Below, in pieces: positions 26,679-40,238 of a DNA stretch of 64,000 nt. Under the pieces are notes generated by a model, which was not told the DNA's origin, searched no databases, and saw nothing but the letters and a program-made list of their open reading frames with translations. A program made the position numbers and the translations under genes. This DNA is from Acetomicrobium sp. S15 = DSM 107314 (GTDB taxonomy: Bacteria > Synergistota > Synergistia > Synergistales > Thermosynergistaceae): positions 22,313 to 86,312 of the forward strand of contig NZ_JADEVE010000076.1 of NCBI RefSeq assembly GCF_016125955.1, in the 5' to 3' direction. Each line of letters begins with the position of its first letter. The first letter of the stretch is position 1.

Positions 26679-27962
26679 TCACGAGGGTGAAGGTTTTTTG
26701 GCGAAGTCTTTTAGCGATTGCAACTCTGTCCGCGTGATGTTTGGCGACATGTATCCGCAGTAAGCTGTGTTGTTTTGATACAGAGGCTCTTCCTCTAAAA
26801 CTGGAAGAAGTTTTGTGCATTCTTTGAACATGGGCGTGCCGGGGATGGGTGAGTATTCTGCCAGCTTCACCGTAGCACCCAAAGACTTGACGAACCTGAT
26901 CGCTTCAAGTGCGCCTTCGTAGGTTTGTCCAGGCAACCCCACCAGTACGTATGTTTCTATATCTTTATGGAGATATCCGGCCTCAAGTAAACTTTCTACG
27001 GCTTTCACGTATTGGCGCTCCTGGACTTTGTCAGAGCCTGCTTTTTGTATGAAAGGCTCGGTGCTTTCCAAACTGAGGCGTATCGTCTTAAAGCCCGTTT
27101 GGTAAAGGTAGCGCGCACAAAGTTTGTCGATCTCTCGCACGTGAAGCCCGTTCGGTGTATGGTAGCGTATATTGCTAAAGTTTTCTTTAAGCTTTTCGCA
27201 TAGCGGATAGAAATGTTCTTCCTTGCTAACCAATAATGCGTCGTCGTAGAATGCAACGTCCTTTACGGTGGGAATGCTCGCTTGAGATAAAATTTCGTTT
27301 ATTACTTCGTCGATCGAGCGCTTTTTGTGATACGGCCATAACCTTTTTGACGCGCAGTATTTGCAATGTAAGGGACACCCCATAGACGTGATCGTGATGC
27401 CGTATTCGGGATTTTCGTAAAGATCGATGGCTGGGCGAATACATGGGAGATAGAGGGGTTTTGTTTGAACCCCATCGGCACCGAGCGTTTTAGCGTGATC
27501 GGGACAAAGCTGAGCATATATTCCTCCCAACAACACGGGAGTTTTCGGTAAGAATTTTTTAACTATATCGATGCACCATTTGACGCCCAAATACCAGTAG
27601 GTCATGCCCGATGTTATTAGAATTAGATCAGGCTGTTCTGTCTTAGAGAGTCTGTCTTCAAACGCTTCTTTTGTCATGCCAAAGCGATAAAACTTCCTGG
27701 GAATGTTTTTATATGGTAAGGGTTTTTCGATTTCCATTTTTTTGATTTTGTATCGGCCAAACGTTTTGGGTTTATCGCGTCCTTCGTAAACGCAGTCGAT
27801 CAGGTTAATATTGTTCCCGCGCCGACGCAGATGTTCCAAAATGTATAATAAACCCAAAGGTTTGGCCCAAAAATCAAAGAAGGCGAAGTCAAAAACGGGA
27901 GGGTTAATCCCCACTATCTTTTTGTTGTTTAAATTGTCAAATAAAGATGCGAAATCATTCAT
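26679..27962 (-). CDS. B12-binding-type radical SAM protein, substrate unknown
   Basis: 427 residues. The N-terminal half resembles the cobalamin-binding Rossmann fold of class B radical-SAM enzymes (KIVGINPPVFDFAF, LGLLYILEHLRRRGNNINLIDC, LILITSGMTYWYLG, PVLLGGIYAQL). No DxHxxG cobalamin signature is seen. The cluster motif is CPLHCKYC, giving C196, C200 and C203. The later SLESTEPFIQKAGSDKVQ and YVLVGLPGQTYEGA segments are typical of the radical-SAM barrel. It is a lone gene on the minus strand between recA and the rRNA operon, with no partner to hint at the substrate. Confidence 0.8.
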   Translation of the reverse strand: MNDFASLFDNLNNKKIVGINPPVFDFAFFDFWAKPLGLLYILEHLRRRGNNINLIDCVYEGRDKPKTFGRYKIKKMEIEKPLPYKNIPRKFYRFGMTKEAFEDRLSKTEQPDLILITSGMTYWYLGVKWCIDIVKKFLPKTPVLLGGIYAQLCPDHAKTLGADGVQTKPLYLPCIRPAIDLYENPEYGITITSMGCPLHCKYCASKRLWPYHKKRSIDEVINEILSQASIPTVKDVAFYDDALLVSKEEHFYPLCEKLKENFSNIRYHTPNGLHVREIDKLCARYLYQTGFKTIRLSLESTEPFIQKAGSDKVQERQYVKAVESLLEAGYLHKDIETYVLVGLPGQTYEGALEAIRFVKSLGATVKLAEYSPIPGTPMFKECTKLLPVLEEEPLYQNNTAYCGYMSPNITRTELQSLKDFAKKPSPS

Positions 27963-28274
27963 GCATTAAAGTATATCAGATCACAACAGGTTTTATCAGC
28001 TTATGGTGTATTTCTTCTTTTGGGAGGTCCGAGGTCTATTTTGCTTGCATCCGAAACCGGCTCGCCTGTACGGTTTTGGGTGTACCTATTAAGGTTGTCC
28101 AGTCAACGAGGCCCTTTATTCAGCGGAGGATTATGTTTAGCCTCGCGGCTATAGGCTAAATATTGTTGCAGCAGTAGGGAAAGGATATAAATGGTGTATC
28201 GGACAGGCTGGAGGCTGTCACCTTATACATACTATTCGTTAGCTTTAGTATCGTAAAGAAACTAAAAGAAGATA
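27963..28274. other. Non-coding stretch before the rRNA promoter
   Basis: About 310 bases with no convincing gene. The 70-codon frame at 27947-28159 overlaps the start of the radical-SAM gene, lacks a Shine-Dalgarno sequence and has no recognisable product. Upstream activating (UP or Fis-type) sequences for the rRNA promoter may lie here, but none can be defined by eye. Confidence 0.5.
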
Positions 28275-28303
28275 TTGACACTTGTTTTGCGGCGGATTAA
28301 TAT
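28275..28303 (+). promoter_or_regulatory. rRNA operon promoter
   Basis: A perfect -35 box TTGACA (28275-28280), a 17-base spacer and TAATAT (28298-28303), about 90 bases before mature 16S. A second TTGACA at 28344 has no -10 box at the proper distance. Confidence 0.8.
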
Positions 28304-28353
28304 TATCGTCGCCCTCGCAAGAGGGGCACAACAAGATAGCACATTGACAAGTT

Positions 28354-28372
28354 CATAGTTGGCAGGAAGGAA
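28354..28372 (+). other. 5' strand of the 16S processing stem
   Basis: The leader segment CATAGTTGGCAGGAAGGAA is complementary over all 19 positions, one as a G-U pair, to 29944-29962 just downstream of 16S. It therefore forms the long double helix that RNase III cleaves to release pre-16S. Confidence 0.85.
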
Positions 28373-28395
28373 CAAATAAGCAAGTATAGGACCAT

Positions 28396-33024
<4,629 letters not shown>

Positions 33025-33073
33025 AAAACTATATATTCGCCTTTCATAGGTCCAATTGACCTTTAGAGAGGAT

Positions 33074-33189
33074 TTTGGTGGCAATAGCGGAGGGGAAACA
33101 CCCGGTTCCATTCCGAACCCGGCAGTTAAGCCCTCCAGCGCCGATGGTACTGCAGGGGGTACCTGTGGGAGAGTAGGTCGCTGCCAAGG
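33074..33189 (+). rRNA. rrf: 5S ribosomal RNA
   Basis: About 116 bases. The 5' strand TTTGGTGGCAATAGCG pairs with the 3' strand CGCTGCCAAG, and the conserved loop CCGAACCCGGCAGTTAAG is present. It lies 50 bases after 23S and is the last product of the operon. Confidence 0.96.
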
Positions 33190-33207
33190 TCCTCTCTATT
33201 TTTTTAT
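33190..33207 (+). terminator. Terminator of the rRNA operon
   Basis: TCCTCTCT (33190-33197) pairs with AGAGAGGA (33065-33072) on the other side of 5S, extending the 5S end helix, and is followed by ATTTTTTTAT. The helix plus T run would act both as a processing stem and as an intrinsic terminator. Confidence 0.7.
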
Positions 33208-33348
33208 GCCGTCTCTCTTTTGAGCGTTTCAGGCGGGCTTACCCTTCAATAGATTGAAGTCAGGGCTTTACTTTGGGGCTTTTGATGTTTTATATTCATC
33301 AGTGTGTTTATTTGTAGGATCCGAAAAAGACAAGAGGAGGTGGAGGTG

Positions 33349-35073
33349 ATGAAGCGTTTCTGGGGGACAAGTTTAATTGTGGCGTTCCTCTCCGTTTTCC
33401 TTGCTTTGGGGAGTGCGGTTGCAGCTTCTCCTGGCGTGCCGGAGGGCGCGCCTTCTCCCTACACCGGAATGGTCTCGACAGCACATCCGCTCGCTTCCTT
33501 GGTCGGCGCCAGAGTCCTGGCTTCGGGTGGCAACGCAGTGGATGCGGCAGTGGCTACGCAGTTTGCCCTCAATGTGGTAGAGCCGCAGATGTCGGGCATA
33601 GGCGGAGGCGGCTTTATGATGATTTATCTGGCAAAGGAGGGCAAAGTGATTGCCATAGACTGCAGGGAACAGGCCCCTGCGGGTGCCACGCCGCAGATGT
33701 TTCTCGATGATGGCGGCAAGCCTCTTTCCTTTGAAGTAGCGCTACAAAGCGGCCATGCCGTTGGGGTGCCAGGGACGCTCAAAGGGCTCGTCACTGCGTT
33801 AGAAAAGTATGGCACGATGACGCTATCCTCTCTGATCGAACCGGCCATAGAACTTGCCGAAAGAGGCGTGGTGGTGAACGCGCCGCTCGCGCAGCATATC
33901 GCCGAAAACGCATACAAGTTCAACGACGCCGCCAAGAGCGTCTTTATGCCCGGTGGCGAACCGCTACCAAAGGGTGCACTCTTGGTGCAGTCTGATTTGG
34001 CGAAGACGTTCAAGTTGATCCGGGATGGCGGCCCAGGCGTCTTCTACAACGGAGAGGTCGGACAGGCCCTTGTCAATGCCGTTCGAGAAAAGGCTGGCAC
34101 AATGTCGATGGAGGACTTGACGGGTTATGAGGTCAAATTCCGTGACCCAGTTAGGGGAAATTATCGAGGTTACGAGATAGTGAGCATGGGGCCTCCCAGT
34201 TCGGGAGGTTTGACGCTTCTCCAAATGCTCAAAATCCTCGAAGGCTACGACATCAAAGCCTTGGGTCACAATACGCCTCAGACGCTTCACCTCATGATCG
34301 AGGCCATGCATCTGTCTTATGCCGATCGCGCCAAATACCTGGCTGATGCGGACTTTGTGGACATCCCCTTCAAGGGTTATCTGGATGAGCGTTACATCGC
34401 AGAGCGCCGCAAACTTATAGACATAGTGCATGCCACCCCAGATGTCACAGCCGGCGACATCTGGGAATACGAAGGAGAAGGCCCGCAAGCTCTGCGTGCC
34501 GGAGAGGCGGAGAAAGATCGGGGGGAGACCACGCATTTTACGGTCATGGACAAATGGGGCAATCTCGTTTCCTATACGACTACCATAGAAGACGTATTCG
34601 GCTCCGGGATTATGGTGCCGGGCTACGGCTTTATGCTGAACAACGAGATGACCGACTTCGATTTCACTCCCGGCGGTGTCAACGAAGTGGCGCCGGGCAA
34701 GCGACCGCGTAGCAGCATGACGCCTACCATAGCCTTTAAAGATGGCAAATGCGCGTTCAGCGTTGGGTCTCCCGGTGGTGCCACCATAATAACTTCGGTC
34801 ATGCAAGTCATCATGAATATGATTGACCACGGCATGAACGTACAAGAGGCTATAGATGCCCCCAGGATCTACAGCTCAAGTTTCCCCAAGGTGCGCTGGG
34901 AGGCACATCTGCCCGAATGGATCAGAAATGCCCTCAAGCTGCGAGGACATGTGATGGAAGAGAAGCCATCCGTCATCGGCAGCGTCCAGAGCATCGTCAT
35001 AGATCTGGAAACCGGCAAGCTCTACGGCGGGGCCGATCCTCGCCGTGAAGGCACCGTGATCGGGGTCCGTTAG
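33349..35073 (+). CDS. ggt: Gamma-glutamyltransferase (Ntn-hydrolase)
   Basis: 574-residue exported enzyme that hydrolyses or transfers the gamma-glutamyl group of glutathione and other gamma-glutamyl compounds. The signal peptide is SLIVAFLSVFLALGSAVAAS. The large-subunit motif is GGNAVDAAVATQFALNVVEPQMSGIGGGGFM. The autoprocessing site is GETTHFTV, whose threonine becomes the nucleophile of the small subunit. Later motifs are YGFMLNNEMTDFDF and RPRSSMTPT. ATG 33349 follows GGAGGTGGAGGTG. It is the first gene after the rRNA operon and probably has its own promoter around 33267-33296 (TTTACT, 18 bases, TATATT; weak). Confidence 0.94.
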   Translation: MKRFWGTSLIVAFLSVFLALGSAVAASPGVPEGAPSPYTGMVSTAHPLASLVGARVLASGGNAVDAAVATQFALNVVEPQMSGIGGGGFMMIYLAKEGKVIAIDCREQAPAGATPQMFLDDGGKPLSFEVALQSGHAVGVPGTLKGLVTALEKYGTMTLSSLIEPAIELAERGVVVNAPLAQHIAENAYKFNDAAKSVFMPGGEPLPKGALLVQSDLAKTFKLIRDGGPGVFYNGEVGQALVNAVREKAGTMSMEDLTGYEVKFRDPVRGNYRGYEIVSMGPPSSGGLTLLQMLKILEGYDIKALGHNTPQTLHLMIEAMHLSYADRAKYLADADFVDIPFKGYLDERYIAERRKLIDIVHATPDVTAGDIWEYEGEGPQALRAGEAEKDRGETTHFTVMDKWGNLVSYTTTIEDVFGSGIMVPGYGFMLNNEMTDFDFTPGGVNEVAPGKRPRSSMTPTIAFKDGKCAFSVGSPGGATIITSVMQVIMNMIDHGMNVQEAIDAPRIYSSSFPKVRWEAHLPEWIRNALKLRGHVMEEKPSVIGSVQSIVIDLETGKLYGGADPRREGTVIGVR

Positions 35074-35101
35074 CGACACAGGATTAGTGCCTTTGATCGG
35101 T

Positions 35102-35581
35102 TCACGCTGGGTTTTTTTGCGTATGCACGCGTAGGGGGAGGCGAGCCTTCATCAGGAAGGCCGCCTCCCCATCGCTGTAATATCGCCTGAGTCTTTTCGC
35201 CTTGTAAAAACCAAAGCGAGTATAGAGCGCCTGTGCTCCATAATTGGATTCGCGGACCTCTAATGCCATCTCCTTGCATCCCCACAGCTTGGCCATCTCT
35301 TCCATGGCGATAAGGAGTTGCGAGGCCACACCTTGCCTCCTGTACTCGGGAAGGACGGCCAGGTTCATGACGCGGAGCGTCCGCTTTTTTCTGGAGAAGG
35401 CGCTGAAGCCGCATATCATATCCTGCCACTCCGCGCACAGGTACACAATGTTGTTCCTTCCCGTAGCCAGGTCGGCTTGTATAATGGCTCGTGGCCACGG
35501 CGCCGGATGTGAAGATTTTTCTATGGAGTAAAGCGCTTCTAAGTCATTGATGCTGCAAAATCGAATATTTACCGTAATCAT
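35102..35581 (-). CDS. rimI: GNAT N-acetyltransferase, RimI type
   Basis: 159 residues with a single GNAT domain. It has the N-terminal IRFCSINDLEALYSIEKSSHPAPWP, the acetyl-CoA loop VLPEYRRQGVASQLLIAM, and the C-terminal LEVRESNYGAQALYTRFGFYKAKRLRRYYSDGEAAFLM. This is the pattern of RimI, which acetylates the N-terminal alanine of ribosomal protein S18. It is the last gene of the minus-strand block that starts upstream of purA; its start is 48 bases after the full purA stop. tsaD, a frequent neighbour of rimI, is far away at 6.8 kb. Confidence 0.88.
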   Translation of the reverse strand: MITVNIRFCSINDLEALYSIEKSSHPAPWPRAIIQADLATGRNNIVYLCAEWQDMICGFSAFSRKKRTLRVMNLAVLPEYRRQGVASQLLIAMEEMAKLWGCKEMALEVRESNYGAQALYTRFGFYKAKRLRRYYSDGEAAFLMKARLPLRVHTQKNPA

Positions 35582-35629
35582 TCAACAAGTCCAAATGCCT
35601 CGCTCTTTATTCCATATCTCTTACTTGTA

Positions 35630-36913
35630 CTAAAAGCGAAGTATAGTCTGCTCCCTCTTGGGCCCTACCCCTATAATGATTACTGGCACTCCGCCGAGCT
35701 CCTCTATAGTTTCGATATATTCCTTCGCGACTTGGGGGAGATCTTCGAAGGTTTTACAATCTCCTATGTCTTCTTCTCATCCGCGGATAGATTTGTAGCA
35801 TGGGCGCACCTTTGCCAAGGTGGCAATCTCTGTGGGAAAGTGCTGTAATTCTTTGCCATTTAGTTCGTAGGCATAGCAGATTTTGATCTCCTTCATGCCT
35901 TGCAATACATCGAGCTTGGTTAGAGCAATGCCGTGCATATCGTTTATGCGAATGGAGTGGCGCAGTGCGACCATGTCGAGCCAGCCGCATCGACGAGGCC
36001 GCCCTGTGGTGGCACCGTATTCGTAGCCGCGTTCTCTCAAAATGTTTCCCGCCTCGCCGGTTTCCTCCGTAGGGAACGGTCCTTCGCCGACGCGCGTACA
36101 ATACGCCTTAGCGACGCCTATGATTTTATCTATTCTCGTGGGTCCTATACCGGCTCCTATGCATGCTCCGCCTGACACGGGATGAGAGCTCGTTACGTAT
36201 GGGTATGTGCCGTGGTCGACGTCCAAGAGCGTCCCTTGGGCCCCTTCGAATAGGACGCGCCCACCTTTGCCCAGCACTTCGTGGATGACGAGCGAGCTGT
36301 CTCCCATATAAGGTGCCAGATCGTTGCCCCACGAGAGGGCCTTCTCGTATATTTCGTCGAACGAAACCGGAGTCTCCCCATAGACCTTGGATAGTACGAG
36401 ATTTTTAATCTCTAAGTTGAGCTGTAGCTTTTCTCTCAGAACCTGAGGGTTCGCGAGGTCTTCTATTCGTATGCCGATCCTGTTTACTTTGTCCACATAA
36501 CACGGTCCTATACCGCGCTGAGTGGTTCCTATCTGATGCCCCCTGCCGCGGAACTTCTCCTCCGCCGTGTCTATGGCCTTGTGATACGGCATGACTACGT
36601 GAGCTGCCTTGCTTATGACGAGCCTCGCCCTGTCTTTGCCTTTTTCTTGTAAACCGCGCAGTTCATTGAGCAGCTGTTCTGGATCTACAACCACGCCATT
36701 GCCGACTACGCAGGTCTTGCCGGGATAGAGCATGCCGGAGGGCAGTAGATGAAAGATGTATTTCTCGTCATCCGTCATAACGGTGTGGCCGGCGTTTGCC
36801 CCTCCTTGGTAACGCACGACAGCATCTGCATTACGTGCCATTACATCGACAATGCGCCCTTTCCCTTCGTCTCCCCATTGAGCACCTACTACTATCTCTG
36901 CCTTTCCTTTCAT
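35630..36913 (-). pseudogene. purA: Adenylosuccinate synthetase with in-frame TGA
   Basis: PurA joins IMP and aspartate using GTP in AMP synthesis. The frame starts VVGAQWGDEGKGRIVD, has QGGANAGHTV, QIGTTQRGIGPCYVDK and EGAQGTLLDVDHGTYPYVTSS, and runs well for 378 codons to TGA at 35777-35779. The same frame then continues for 48 more codons to TAG 35630-35632. That part reads [14 protein letters not shown] and [18 protein letters not shown], the normal PurA C-terminus, which contacts the guanine of GTP. Family members have tryptophan (TGG) at the stop position (RG-W-EED), so one base change explains it. It could be a nonsense mutation, read-through or a sequencing error. Otherwise intact at 427 residues. 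ATGA overlap with the deacetylase gene upstream. Confidence 0.85.
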
Positions 36914-37812
36914 TTCCCTTCCTCCCGATCTTCACCTTCCAGTTCTTCAAAGAGCTGAGGCACGGTGACCAGTTCTACGCCTTTAAACATGTCCGCAGTC
37001 ACTTTGGATAGGAAGGCAATCGTATCTTTTCTAACATGGCAAATTGCTATAGCGTAACCTTTACGCCTGGCAATCGAAGAGGCCGTCTCCAGGCGCATTG
37101 CCATCGCTTTCTCGTCCTCTTCGTGATCTAAGAATACATCGTTTGCCAGCACCGGCATGCCGAGCTCTTTGGCTACAGAGGGGACGACAGAGTGAGGCGT
37201 GGTTCGGCTGTCTACGAACGGCAATCCGTGCAGTTGAACCTCTGCGAGAAGTGCCCTCATGACACGCCGGTCGCCGGTAGCCAACGACCCCCTGTGGTTA
37301 TTCACCCCTACGGCGCCGGGCAAGGAATTTATGGCGCTCCTTGTAGCGCTTCTGATCTCCTGATCGCTCATGTTGACGCCTATTACGTATGGACCGCTGT
37401 TGCCGTCGCTCTCTGCCTGCATGGGCAGATGCAAGAGATAAGGAATGCCGTTGTCTTTGGCGATTTTAGCAGCTTCCTCACTGCCACCTAAAAACGGCAA
37501 TATAGCCCAAGTAAGGGGAAATGGAAGCCCGGCCAAGCGGCGTGCCTGGGCGAGCGAATAACCGAAGTCATCCACGATGATGGCAAGCCTCGGAAGCGAT
37601 GGCGGTTTCGTTTTTGGCCCATAATACGCTTGGGGTGCAACCTCAACTTGCAGTGGCGACTCCCCGGGCGCTTGTGCCCTTTCTTGTGCCGGGTCCATAG
37701 GAGCTGCTGTGGGCGACGGCGTACGAATGGATGCGACTACGAACAAACTGCCCCCCGTTGCGAGCGCTATGAGCACGAGAACCCAAATTGCCCCAGGAGT
37801 ATTGCGGCGCAT
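36910..37812 (-). CDS. Divergent polysaccharide deacetylase family protein
   Basis: 300 residues. One N-terminal membrane anchor (AIWVLVLIALATGGSLFVVAS) and a proline-rich linker precede the domain beginning PRLAIIVDDFGYSLAQARRL. LTWAILPFLGG, YLLHLPMQAE, GVNNHRGSLATGD and PFVDSRTTPHS follow the divergent deacetylase (DUF610) pattern. It would act on peptidoglycan or polysaccharide in the periplasm. It is part of a cell-envelope block with ctpA, an M23 peptidase and ftsEX, and overlaps purA by four bases. Whether it is catalytically active is not known for this family. Confidence 0.85.
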   Translation of the reverse strand: MRRNTPGAIWVLVLIALATGGSLFVVASIRTPSPTAAPMDPAQERAQAPGESPLQVEVAPQAYYGPKTKPPSLPRLAIIVDDFGYSLAQARRLAGLPFPLTWAILPFLGGSEEAAKIAKDNGIPYLLHLPMQAESDGNSGPYVIGVNMSDQEIRSATRSAINSLPGAVGVNNHRGSLATGDRRVMRALLAEVQLHGLPFVDSRTTPHSVVPSVAKELGMPVLANDVFLDHEEDEKAMAMRLETASSIARRKGYAIAICHVRKDTIAFLSKVTADMFKGVELVTVPQLFEELEGEDREEGK

Positions 37813-37825
37813 TAGCTCGGCTTCC

Positions 37826-39025
37826 CTATCTTGCGACCAGGGCCTCTTTCGAGGCTATGCGTTCCCTTAGCTCTGAAATAGCCCGTTGGAGCTGGAGGTC
37901 CTTTTCGCGCTCCTTGACCATTTCCCCTTCCACCGTTATGTCGGGTTGCAGTCCGACTTTGTCGATCTCGGTTCCTGCCGGCGTGTAGTAGCGGGCGATT
38001 GTGATGAAAAGCCCCGACTCGTCGGGAAGGTGAAATAGCGTCTGGACCGAGCCCTTACCGAAGCTCTTTGTGCCCACTAAAATTGCCCGACCATTGTCTC
38101 TGAGTGCGCCGGCTACTATTTCCGAGGCGCTCGCGCTCCCTTCGTTGATGAGGGCGATCACCGGACCGTCGTAGAGAAGCCCGCTTTTGGCGTAGTATTC
38201 TTCGTTGGCTTCTCTTACTCGGCCCCTCATGCCCACTATCAACCCGCCCTCGAGGAACATATCGGAAACCTCTATGGCAGCGCTTAAAAGCCCACCTGGG
38301 TCGTTGCGCAGATCCAAAACCATTCCCTGCACTGAGAGAAGCTCCGACAAAGCCTCCTCCATCTCTTGAGCCGTGCGTTGAGTAAACTGGGCAATGCGCA
38401 CATAGCCCAAATCGTCGATCTTTTCATATCGAACCGACTTTATCTGGATTATCTCGCGGACCAGCTCGAAGTCGAGGAGTTGGTCTTCTCCCTCGCGGCG
38501 CACCAAGATGGTTACTTTTGTGCCAGGGTCTCCACGCAGCAATTTTACCACGTCATTTATTTGCCACCCAACTACCACCTTGTCGTTCACCTTGACTATC
38601 TCGTCTTGCGGCTTGAGTCCGGCCCTATCGGCCGGCGTGCCTTCTATGGGGCTTATGACCAATGTTCTGCCGTCTCGCTGGCCTATGTATATCCCCAATC
38701 CCCCGTATTCTCCCTGCATCTCGATTTCTTCTTCTTTAATCTCTTCGGGGTCTACGAAGCGGGAGTACGGGTCTCCCCAGGCCGAAACCATTCCCTTGAC
38801 GGCGCCATAAAAGAGTTTGTCTTCTTCTCGCGCCTCATCCCCGTTGACGTGGTAGGTTTCCAGAAGTGACCTTGCCTGTTTCATTAGCCACAATCTGTTC
38901 GCCTCGAAGGGGAGGATGCGAGAGAGGTCGAACTCCATCTGCGCAGCCGCAATGCCTCCTGCGAGGATCAACCCAATGATGATACCTATGCCATATGGCC
39001 TAATTTTCCTCAAAAATGGTCGCAC
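37826..39025 (-). CDS. ctpA: C-terminal processing protease (S41, CtpA type)
   Basis: 399 residues. The N-terminal membrane anchor (YGIGIIIGLILAGGIAAA) is followed by a PDZ domain (GGLGIYIGQRDGR to IVKVNDKVVVGW) and an S41 peptidase domain. The catalytic serine lies in EGSASASEIVAGAL and the lysine in TKSFGKGSVQTLF. GTG 39025 is preferred because AGAGGTGG precedes it; the longer frame would use TTG 39052. It acts in the periplasm on the C-termini of envelope proteins. Such proteases often control peptidoglycan hydrolases, and one is encoded next door. Confidence 0.9.
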   Translation of the reverse strand: MRPFLRKIRPYGIGIIIGLILAGGIAAAQMEFDLSRILPFEANRLWLMKQARSLLETYHVNGDEAREEDKLFYGAVKGMVSAWGDPYSRFVDPEEIKEEEIEMQGEYGGLGIYIGQRDGRTLVISPIEGTPADRAGLKPQDEIVKVNDKVVVGWQINDVVKLLRGDPGTKVTILVRREGEDQLLDFELVREIIQIKSVRYEKIDDLGYVRIAQFTQRTAQEMEEALSELLSVQGMVLDLRNDPGGLLSAAIEVSDMFLEGGLIVGMRGRVREANEEYYAKSGLLYDGPVIALINEGSASASEIVAGALRDNGRAILVGTKSFGKGSVQTLFHLPDESGLFITIARYYTPAGTEIDKVGLQPDITVEGEMVKEREKDLQLQRAISELRERIASKEALVAR

Positions 39026-39057
39026 GGCGATCCACCTCTTATCGTCAATCAATTAAT

Positions 39058-40227
39058 TTACTGACCTAAATACTTTAAAGGATCTACTGCCTTGGAGCCT
39101 TCCCGCACCTCAAAGTGCAAATGGGGTGCCGTCGTAACACCTGTGTTGCCAACCTTTCCTATCGTCTGTCCTCTGGTGATCCTTTGTCCCTCAGATACAT
39201 CCATAGAGGAGAGGTGCGCGTATACGGTGACGAGGTCTCCTCCGTGGTCTATTATGATCACCTGACCGAAGCCGCGAAGCCATCCCGCGAACAGCACCTC
39301 TCCTTTCTCGGCTGCATTTACAGGCGTCCCCTTGGGAGCTTTTATGTCAATGCCGGTATGGACGGTTTTGGTATTGAAAACGGGATGAACTCTCGTGCCG
39401 AATGAACTGGTAATCTGTCCGCTGACCGGCCAGGATAGCTTCCCCTTAGGACGAGTTAGAGCGACGCCACCTGAGCGGAGCTGGGCCAAGCGCTGCTTCT
39501 CCTGTAAGAGCTGCTGGATGCGGCGCTCCAACTCCGCCTGAGATCTCTCGAGCTCCTTGGATGCCTGGGCGTGATATTCTTTTTGGTTTCTGAGTTTCTC
39601 TAAGAGTTGCTCTCGCTTTGCGATGGTCTCTTTCAGAATCGCCTTTTCCTTCTCCTGTTCTTTCCTTTCAGCTTGCAATGCAACCTTTTGCTTTTCTAAA
39701 TCTTGACGCAAGCTTTGCAGTTTCTTTGCCCGGTCGATGGTTTCATTGATCAGTTCGTCATCCTGTTTAGTTATTCGGCGCAGCATATAAGTTGTGCTCA
39801 TGGCCTCGTGGAGGGAATCTGCGGCAAGCAACATAGAAAATTCCCCACGACCCCTGAATTTGTATATAGCCACCAGACGTCCGGCCAACATTTCTTTGGC
39901 CTTAGCCAAGAAGGCCTCGTTTTCTGCGATCTCTGTGCTGAGTTCCTTTATCCGACCTTCAAGCCTCTTTTCCTTTGCTTTTAGCAATTCTATCTTTTGA
40001 CCTGTCAATACCTCCTGCTTGTTTAACCTCTCGAGTTCGCTTAAGAGACCGCTTTCCTCGCCCTTGATCTTTGAGAGTTCTGCTTCATGGAAGCGAATTT
40101 GCCTCTCTATTTTCTGCAGCTTTTCCTCTTCTTGTTTTATCTGGGCATCGATGTCGGCCGCGAAGGCTCCCGCGGCTATTGTGACGCACAGCGCACACGC
40201 CAGTGCCAGAAGTGCCCAACATCGCAT
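39058..40227 (-). CDS. EnvC-like murein hydrolase activator / M23 peptidase
   Basis: 389 residues. The signal peptide is WALLALACALCVTIAAGAFA, followed by a long coiled coil (about residues 25-250, rich in E, K, Q, L) and a C-terminal LytM domain. The domain has HTGIDIKAPKGTPV, VIIIDHGGDLVTVYAHL and TAPHLHFEVREG. The zinc ligands (HxxxD and HLH) look intact, so it may be an active endopeptidase, unlike E. coli EnvC. ATG 40227 follows a G-rich Shine-Dalgarno sequence. It lies directly after ftsX, whose product recruits EnvC-type coiled coils to the division site. Confidence 0.88.
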   Translation of the reverse strand: MRCWALLALACALCVTIAAGAFAADIDAQIKQEEEKLQKIERQIRFHEAELSKIKGEESGLLSELERLNKQEVLTGQKIELLKAKEKRLEGRIKELSTEIAENEAFLAKAKEMLAGRLVAIYKFRGRGEFSMLLAADSLHEAMSTTYMLRRITKQDDELINETIDRAKKLQSLRQDLEKQKVALQAERKEQEKEKAILKETIAKREQLLEKLRNQKEYHAQASKELERSQAELERRIQQLLQEKQRLAQLRSGGVALTRPKGKLSWPVSGQITSSFGTRVHPVFNTKTVHTGIDIKAPKGTPVNAAEKGEVLFAGWLRGFGQVIIIDHGGDLVTVYAHLSSMDVSEGQRITRGQTIGKVGNTGVTTAPHLHFEVREGSKAVDPLKYLGQ

Positions 40228-40238
40228 TTTTACCCCCC

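Noticed and set aside
27947..28159. 70-codon plus-strand frame before the rRNA promoter
   Set aside because: No ribosome binding site, overlaps the start region of the opposite gene, and no recognisable family.
28344..28349. Second rRNA promoter at TTGACA
   Set aside because: No -10 box at 16-18 bases; the segment is part of the 16S processing leader.
33964..34845. 293-codon minus-strand frame opposite ggt
   Set aside because: Shadow frame: ggt on the plus strand has all family motifs in this stretch.
35777..35779. Frameshift as the cause of purA truncation
   Set aside because: The same frame continues correctly after the stop to a normal C-terminus, so it is a single-codon change and not a shift.
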